Source of the DNA: Oscheius onirici
Lineage: Eukaryota; Nematoda; Chromadorea; Rhabditida; Rhabditidae
Direction: 5' to 3'
Assembly (NCBI GenBank): GCA_932521025.1
Contig: OW051470.1
Span: forward strand, 9,162,501-9,226,500
DNA length: 64,000 nt
Shown: positions 22,801 to 31,800 of the stretch, in pieces
Numbering within the stretch: position 1 is the first letter of the stretch
How the letters are laid out: every line of letters begins with the position of its first letter
Notes under the pieces: model-generated
What the model was told of the DNA's origin: nothing
Databases searched by the model: none
The model's input: the letters and a program-made list of their open reading frames with translations, nothing else
Program-made: the position numbers and the translations under genes

Positions 22801-25800
22801 CCGCCGTGACGAAGGACTCTCCACCGTTCCTGCCTGTCTGGAGGATTTTCACAGGGGTGATCCGGATAATTTCCGGTCCTCCTCCTCTCGCGTCGGTTTT
22901 AGTGGGTAGATAAACCTGTTTTCTTTGTTTTCAGGTTCATCTGGATAATTGTGAGTAGTTTTTTCATTCATATTCACCTTTTCAGCTGATTTTTTCCTCG
23001 GGCCGTTTTCTACAGCTTCCGCGGTATGTTCAGCGTATATTACCCTATTTTCGACTGGGTTTTCTCCGCAGCAGTGTCCCAAGTCCCCAGCGCTCGCTCT
23101 CACGCTAGGATACTCGGGAAAACTGAACGGCTTTCGTTGTTTCCGCTTGGTTTTCCCATTTATTCTGAAATGCGAGGAGGGGTTTTTCCCCTTCCCGTTT
23201 ATCTTTTGTGCTGGGATGCCTGTGGCTGAGACTTTTTTAGTCTGTTTGGAACTACATCGGGTTTTTCCCGATTCGCTCATGGAATTATTCGGGGTTTTTC
23301 CCCTTTCGTTCAGAGCAGTGGTTCAGGGGTTTCCCGAACCGTTCAAAAATTGGGGCCCTTCTGGGCACGATAACAACGAGTAGGGGACGGACATAAACTC
23401 ACCAGAACACTTACGGAAACAAGAGCTTACCATAAGGCCGAGAAGCGATGGCTTCATAAACGGAGTGTGAATATTTTGAGAACATGAGGGTGCGCTAACA
23501 GTCTCTATAGTTTTTCGCTTTTTGAGTGAGAACTGTAATATAGCTAGTTTTTTTTATCGCATGTTTCGCCTGTTTTCATAGATCTTCTTGTTTCTCCACG
23601 AAGAGAGAGGGTTTGACCGAATTTAGGAGAATAAGAATAAGGAAAGATCGTTTTATATAGATTCTTTACCCAAATTATTGGTTTTGTTGCTGTTCCGAGG
23701 GATTTACTCGCAACTTTCGAGACTATAGAAATTTCTTCTTCTCTTTGCAGTTCTTTTCTCCCCGAGGGGAGAGGGCCGGTCCCAACTTCGAAATAGGGCG
23801 GATCTCTGTTTTGGTAAGGCTGATTCAGAGACTGGTCTCAAAAGACAGAGCGGAGCTTCAAGAGTACAAAATGAGACGGGGTAAAAACTGGGTACTGGCG
23901 AACTACATAGACGCAATTTCAACAAAGTCCATAAATCATAGAAACTGATTGATTTGCAAGTAATTGTCATAGAAACTTTCAAAATCATAAAAAATAACTG
24001 TCCAGGCGGTGGCGAGCAGTCTGTCGATGCTTCTTACTGCACTTCGCCGATCCCCATAGACTAGAAGGTAGAAGGCGAACAGCTTCTTCTTCCGTGCTAG
24101 GTAGCGAAAAAGTATTCATGACGAGTGAATTGTTTTGCGGCAATTAAGTCAAAATTATTACAATGACAAAACAATATTGCCAAATTATTATAACTTATGG
24201 ACTTTGTTGAAATTGCATGTAGTTCACAAGTACCAAAAACGGTGATCGTGTTCTAGCCTACTTCCGAGTTTTTACATACTCAGGCAAAATGTCATAGAAA
24301 AAATACGAAACGGTTGTTTTCATGACTTTTTTATTTTACGGGAAGACCCTTTTCTCCGTAAATAATTTTGTGCCGAAAATGGCGCTGAATTGAGCGTTCA
24401 ATATTTTGGAAAATTGAAATAGACTGTCGCTGATAAAAGTGTTCAGTTACCCAAGTTTGAGGTAAAGTACTACCCTTTTCGGATGTTTCACATAGCGTCA
24501 AACAAGAGAGCAGTACAAACGTGTAGAGCTGAATGGAAAGCGGATTACGTGAACCATCTCTAAACCTGATGTTGTTGAGTTCTATAGGTTCTAGGCCAAT
24601 TGCTGACTGATCCTCTCTGTGTCGGCTTCAAAAGAGAAGTGTGAGCATTTTCAGAGTATCAGGCTCGCCTCGAGTGTCTATAGTTTTGGCACGTATAGCG
24701 ACTGTTTTTGTTGCTGTGCTTATTTTCCCCTGAGGGGAGGGCCGGTCCCGGCTTTAGTGCAACGCCGGGTCGACCCGTGAGAAGGCGCTGGCAAGCCAAC
24801 GACCAACTCCGGTCTCAAAAATCGGTTAACCTTGTACGACGCAATAGCGACGTATATCGAAGGTTAATTCGATAAGAACGATTACTACACTTTGATCTTA
24901 GCCATAAGGCCGAGAAGCGATAGAAAACGAACGAACAGCAGGTACTTACGTCGATGGGCACGACGACGGGGAACGGTCGTGAGCGGGGGAGATAATGGGC
25001 AGACACGCCGCGGCGACGGGGGCGCCTTAATTGCACATTTCGCTTCTGTTGCGGCGGGCTCGGGGTGGGGGAACTAATAAAACTCTAATTCTGTCGAAAA
25101 ATTCAGAAAAATTGGTATAAGAAGCACTAAAATTGACCGAGTTATGGTAAGTGCAAGTGGTGCGACATGAGTCTCTGTGACCATTTCGCTTCAGTTTTGC
25201 GGCCTTCTTGAGGTTAGTACTGACAATTTAAGCGCTTTTTATCAGAAAAACCATAAGAAAAAATCATTAAAACATTCCTGATTGCCAGACTTCAAAAAAG
25301 TCAACAGGAACCTGTAGTACTTCACTACTCGTACAATCAACACTCACATTTCATTCATAGCGACTCAGGGTGAGACTTTGAGTCTTTCGGAGTATTACCA
25401 ATCGATTCAGCGCCTAATAAAACCCCCAAACACTTTTATTTTGAATAATTTTCGTATTTTTATAACAGACCCGAAATGAAAGGGTTGGAACGAAGCGTGG
25501 GCGCATCGAAAACTAAATAATGTTAAAAAAGGTCTTAAAAAGAAAAGAAAAACGTCAAATCCAGGATATTGGAACGAGTTTGGTACTATTCGAAAGAGCA
25601 TGAAAAATAATGTTGTTTCCCAGAAATTCAGCTGCCGAATGAATTGCTGCTGTCCCCTGGAGCCATTTCAATGTTCAAAATACCATTTTGGTCGCCCACG
25701 CAAACCCGAAAATTCGAGTCGAAACCGTGTTTTTGGTCCCAAGTGATCTGCAATGTTGTAGAGTATACTTGGGCAACACGACTCGGCTCGAGCCAAGTCG

Positions 25801-28800
25801 AGCTCGATTTGAGCCACGAGTCGGCTCGAGCCGATTTTTTAAAAATTATTTGGCTCAAAAAACGGGAAATAACAAAAGATTTTCTTCATTTCTTCGTATT
25901 TGAGCCGCGGAATTTGAAAAAGAAATTTGAAAAAAAAATCGACTCGACTCGGGTCGGTCCAGAACTCGACTCGAATCGGCTCGTGACTCGACTTTTCGAC
26001 TCGACGCCCAAGTATATTTTGCTACATTTTTGTAGAACATACAAAAGCTGTGAAAACACGTCTTCAGTTAGAAACAGTTGAGCCAAACAACGCTAGAAAA
26101 TTTCCGCGCCCGCAGTGGAGAATATGTCGCTCGGGTGCGGAATCTGAAGACATGGCAACGTGGCTGAGGGGTGTGCATTCTGGAATCATGATTCTTTGGT
26201 CATGGGTTCGATTCCATTTTTGTTCTGGGTCCAGGGTGGTATTTCGCAAAATTGGTAATATATCCCGGAATCCCTTTGTCATGGGCTACCGAATGACACT
26301 ACACTCGTCGTGAAACGCCACCTTGACCTGACAAGCTTCCCTTGTCAGTCTCTCTAAACTTGTTCTCTCCCGATTTTGTATTGATTGTTCTACAGTTTTC
26401 TCAAAACCGAAGTCTTTTTTACTTCTTCTTCGGCGCCTCAATGTCCTTAGCTCCGCAGCTGACGAGCATCGCTATTATTTCTTCCATCGTCGGACGTTTC
26501 TTTGGCTCCTTCTGGAAGACCTTCTCCTTGAAAAAAGTCAACAACTTTGCGGGACAGGGCGAAGAAATGTTTGGAGGCTGACCGGCAAGAACCGCCTTCT
26601 TGGCCTCTGTCTTACTGATGGGACCGTAAGGCTCGTCTGCCGTATAGATTTCCGAAATGAAGGCGGCAAAACTGTAGATGTCAGTCTTGTGAGAGTATTC
26701 CAGTCTCATGAGGGTTTCTTTTTTCAGAGTATCAGGCTCGCCTCGAGTATCTATAGTTTTCGCGCGTATCGCGCCTGTTTCTTCTGTTTTTGTTGCTGTG
26801 CTTATTTTCCCCTGAGGGGAGGGCCGGTCCCGGCTTTAGTGCAACGCCGGGTCGACCCGTGAGAAGGCGCTGGCAAGCCAACGACCAACTCCGGTCTCAA
26901 AAATCGGTTAACCTTGTACGACGCAATAGCGACGTATATCGAAGGTTAATTCGATAAGAACGATTACTACACTTTGATCTTAGCCATAAGGCCGAGAAGC
27001 GATAGAAAACGAACGAACAGCAGGTACTTACGTCGATGGGCACGACGACGGGGAACGGTCGTGAGCGGGGGAGATAATGGGCAGACACGCCGCGGCGACG
27101 GGGGCGCCCTAATTGCACATTTCGCTTCTGTTGCGGCGGGCTCGGCGTGGGGGAACTAGTAAAACTCTTATCGCTTTCTAATCTTGTCGAAAAATCCAGA
27201 AAAAATGACGTAAGAATCACTAAAATTGACCGAGTTATGATAAGTACAAGTGGTGCGCCACGAGCCTCTGTGGCAATTTCGCTTCAGTTTTGGGGTTTTC
27301 TTGAGGTAGGGATAACATATTTTGAGCGCTTTTTACTCCTTTTCATGTTAAAAAGAGCCAGAAACAACCTACAAAAGGTTCCTGATCATCAGACTTCAAA
27401 AAAATGGACAGGAACCTTCATATGTTCCATTAATAACAGTTCCGGGTTAGATTTTCAGTTTTCAAAAGTATCACCAATCGATTCAGCGTCTAATAAAACC
27501 CCCAGGCATGATTATTTTACCCAAATTTCAGATTTTTTGAGCCAACTGGTGAGAGACCAGTGGTGCGAGATGAGTCTCTCTGAACATGGCGCTACAGATT
27601 TGTAGCGTTCTCTGTTCTAGTAAAAAAAGTTGGTTTTTCTGACTCTTTTAAACGTACGAACCTATAAAAAAATAGCTGAAAATTATCTGGTAGTCAAGAG
27701 TCACTCGGAACTCTACTGACTCTCACTGGATACCTTTCAGTTCACTGATTCTTCCTCGAATTCAGGATATATTATGTACTGTAAGAGGTGTGGCCATTTC
27801 AGTCGAAAGTTGTGTACTGTCACGGAATGTTCATGCCCCGGACTATGTATGAGCTGAACCCTAAACTTGGGTTACTGGACACCTTTGTTCCCCTGTACAC
27901 GCTACTGCTTGACCCAGATAAGAGAGTCTATGTGACAGAGACGGAGAGGATAGTTGGACTGGTGCCAAACATTTTTGGGAGAGACAGTGGTTGAATAGAC
28001 TATGTTCTCTTTTAGCGTTCGGTTCCGAACAAATATGGAACAGTTCAGACATTTTCAGTTCCCGAGATGAAACTCTTTGGAGTTCAATCCCCGTCACGCG
28101 CACTCTCTGAGTTTTGCAATTCAGTCGAAAAAAAAACGAAAAATAAGTGAAAAAAAGAAAGTGACTCTGTTCCTGTTCCAGTACATATTACTGTAACTCT
28201 CTGAACACCCAGAACATTGTTCAGTTGAATATAAACATATGGACCCTTTTCTAGTTCTAGTCTCTAAACCACCAGTTGTGGTATGACTACCGTAATCTCT
28301 ACAGTAGCTTAAAAGACTCACCATCGTCGTCCCGAACAGTATAATCTTCTCATTGAACTCCCAGAAGGCAAACTGTCCCGCGTCTGGCTTCATCCACTCC
28401 CGGACGAGCATATTCGTTCCGTCTGTCTCGTTCAGTATGTCATCAATGGAATGGGGGACTCTGTTCAGCCAGCGGGCTTCCTTGTACATTCGGAAGAAGA
28501 AGCTAGAAGGTATGGGTAAAATTTACAGTGGCGGAAACATACGGGATAACGACATCTTTAGTGAACTTCGGAATTGGCTTGATCAGCATGTGAGTCAAGA
28601 GCTGGACGGCTAGGAGAGAGCCGCAGGTACTGTCACAACAGGTGTCTGGAAATTTTGGTTCAGAGAAGTGAAAGTAACGGAAACAGGGTGCAATGGGGGA
28701 CGAGTGGAAGCTGAATTGAATGCCATATGCGGCAGAAGAAACTCGAGCGCTGTTGACAAAGAGGTCATAGAGAGAGAGAGACCATGCCTTACCATACCTC

Positions 28801-31800
28801 GATAGTTCTGTCCCAGTCCGAAAAGACCGTTCTGTTGAAAACCGTGTGATTCCGGGCGAATGAAGGCAACATAGAAGAGAGAGGTATAGTTATTGACCAA
28901 CTGGAAGGTGAACAGCTTGATTACCAAAGCATTGTCGTGTTCGGAATGAGTACGGTGGTTTTCTATAACATGGTTTTCGATCTGGTAGTTGACTCACCCC
29001 ATCGGTTCAGTCTCTCGACAATCCACTGGTAGATGGAGCCGAGAAGCATGGTAGAGACGGTATTCATGACAGACGGAAGATAGGTTATGAGGAGACTGCA
29101 CCAGACGGTTCTCTGGAAGAGTGGGGAGTTTGAAAAATACAGAGAGGTGAGAGACAGGGACAGAGTAGGAGTGTATTGTGACACAGATAAAGACGAGGAG
29201 AAGAACAGAGGCAGTAAGCGACTGTGACTGGAACAGAGACAGAAAGTATCACAGAAACAGTACTGAAGAGAGACAGAAATAACAAGTGAGACAGCGCAGA
29301 GTAAGAAAAAGAGAGGAACAGCTATGGGTACTGTAGCGGAGACAGAGATAGTACGAGAAAGAGAGAGAGTCAGTGAAAGGAACAGTGAGAGTCACAGGGA
29401 CAGTCTGATTGTGAGAGACAGAGACAGGTTTCTAGGAGAGGGAGAGAGACAGTTATCGGTGTTGGAGTGTAGACAGAAATAGTGGCAGTAAAGTCTGTTC
29501 AGAAAAAAAGAGCGCAACAGTAACCAAAAAATATTTCGATTCGAGAACCACAAACCCCCTGATTTACATGGTAAACTGCACCAATTCAATCCGATTTCTC
29601 GATTTTTTTCAACGGTGAATTGACGCGCTACCCTGAAAATCAGGGGTTTGTGGTTCTCGAAGTGAAATATTTTTGGGTTACTGTCGCTTTATTTTTTTTT
29701 ATGAACAGACAGGGTTTCAGATGAGAGACATGAAGTTGTTTATAAACTGACACAGACAGAGACAGAGAGATAGTGACAGAGACACTGAGAGTATACCTGG
29801 AGTAGATACAGAGAGAGACAGATACAGTAACTGTGACAGTAATCGGAGAGAGAGGGACAAAGAGACAGTAATGGAGACTGTGAGAGAGACAAAGGGAACA
29901 CTACAGCAACTGGAACAGTCTTGAGGACGGTAAGAGAAAGAGAGACGGTTACCTCTTTGGTGCATTCAAAGAAGCTCGTTGCCCACATTTTGTAGAGAGT
30001 CACAGTGAAGACACTAAAAGATGCAGTAACTAGATTCAGTGTCCGTACTCACCTGCAGACGACGACTCCCATACAAAAGACCACGATCAGAAAGGAGACG
30101 AGAATCTATGATACAGTCCTTTAAAAGAGCCGAAAGAGGTCCATACCTTTGCCCATTGCTTCACCTGCGGATTGAGCCAGACTATTTCTCCAGTCACAGG
30201 GTCCTCTTTGACTTTACTTCCGACATATTCTGGCCTGTCCGGCTCGACTTCCTGTATATCTTCACAGTCCCAGGAAAAGGCCAAAACGGAGTTGTTTCGC
30301 CGCCAGATTTGGTAGAAGAGAGAGCCCCAGACGGACATGAAAGCCGCGAAGACTGAAATATTTGCATTTTTGGTTCTTTTCTCCTTTTTCGAACAATATT
30401 TGTCTAAAAACCGTACTAAAAAAGAATTTACTGTTCCCGCGTAGATCTAAACTACGTACTTGAGAATCTACGGCAATCCATGTGACTTATTTTGAGCGGG
30501 AAGATGGACAATCTTTTGTTTTGACCAGTTTCGGGCAGAAAAACTAATTTTTGAACCTTTTTATGTTCTGCAAAGTTGTAGATTTTTTCATGTTCTACAA
30601 CTTTATAGAACATCAAAAACGTGAAAAACAATGTCTTGATGGAGAAAAATAGCAGTTATTGGGAAGCCTTCTTGAAAACTTACTAGCATTGAGTTCGTTG
30701 TCAAAAGCTCGCAGAAACCAGTTTGAAACTCGAGAAAATAGTGTGTTTGAGCTAAAATTTGATATTTCATCACTTTTTGAGCTAAAAACTCACTTTACTC
30801 GGCCATACGAAGCGTCAGTGCAATTATCTGCACTCCCATAGACTCTAGCCGTGTTTATACTGAAATTTCTCATTTTTAGCATAAAAATCAGCAAGAACCT
30901 TTGCACAAAGCCAAAAACAAAGACACAGAGGCCGGCCAAGGCTGCAATCCATAGCAGGGACAAGAAGGAGCCTTGCCAGGCAAAGTAGAAGGCAATTTGC
31001 TCTCCATAATAGTCTCGAATCTCGCTCAGGGGCTGTGTTCTCCACCAGCTAGAAAATTTAAAGGTTTTTGAGCCAGAAAACCCGAATTTATGACGTGTTT
31101 TGATGGAAACAGTCCAAGTAGTTGCTGACAGCTTTTTTGTAAGTTTTTCCCGGTTTTTGTCTTTTTTTGTTAATCTCTTCCGAATACGTTATATAGATTC
31201 ACATTTTCTGTGAAAAGCTCCAAGAAAAGCGATTTTTGAGCATGAAATCTGGAAAAATGATGCCTCAAGCTATTTTTGGTCAATTAGATCCCTTTGATGA
31301 ATTTATAATGTTTCCTGGCTTTGAATAAACTTACTTTATAGTTTTCTACGCTCTGGAACTGAAAATCTAGGTTTTAGATCATAAAAATCAAGAAAAACGA
31401 GCTGAAACTGAAGGAATCATGCGCAAAGAAAATTTTTTCGATTTATCGACTATTCGACCTTCTACAGTGATTTTTCAGCATTTTCATGTTCTGCAAAGTT
31501 GTAGCCCTTGATCAGCTCTACAATTTTATAGAACATGAAAATGCTGAAAAATGCTATTTTAGATTAGCAAAAGAGGAGTTCAGAAAAACCCCTGAAAATC
31601 AAGCCAAAACTCATACCTGGTCCATCTTTTCGAGAGATTCTTCCGCGGATCCTCTTCCTCCTTGATCACATCAGCCAAATTCATCGTCGCATGGTCTTTC
31701 ATCTCCTTGAAATACTCTTCCATTTCACTGGGCTGATGCATCACAAAGGCACTCTCATATGCCTCCTCCATCAGTAGGTAGTCAAGTCCCTTTCTCCTCA

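Larger units (their letters stand above)
24620..25460. repeat. Segmental duplication unit A (partner 26,725-27,520)
   Basis: About 0.8 kb is shared with 26,725-27,520 in direct orientation. The 183-nt U2 genes are identical between the copies; the upstream 150 bp is nearly so, and similarity then decays through AAATTGACCGAGTTATG and CGCTTCAGTTTTG to TAATAAAACCCCCA. A further fragment of the same family occurs near 27,545-27,610. Confidence 0.85.
26725..27520. repeat. Segmental duplication unit B
   Basis: This is the direct-repeat partner of 24,620-25,460, with the U2 genes 2,082 bp apart. The left junction abuts the kinase fragment. The right side fades out near TAATAAAACCCCCAGG. Confidence 0.85.

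Noticed and set aside
27788-27994. Plus-strand 68-codon frame in the anoctamin intron
   Set aside because: It has no recognisable similarity, no partner exons and lies in low-complexity CTCTGT-type sequence.
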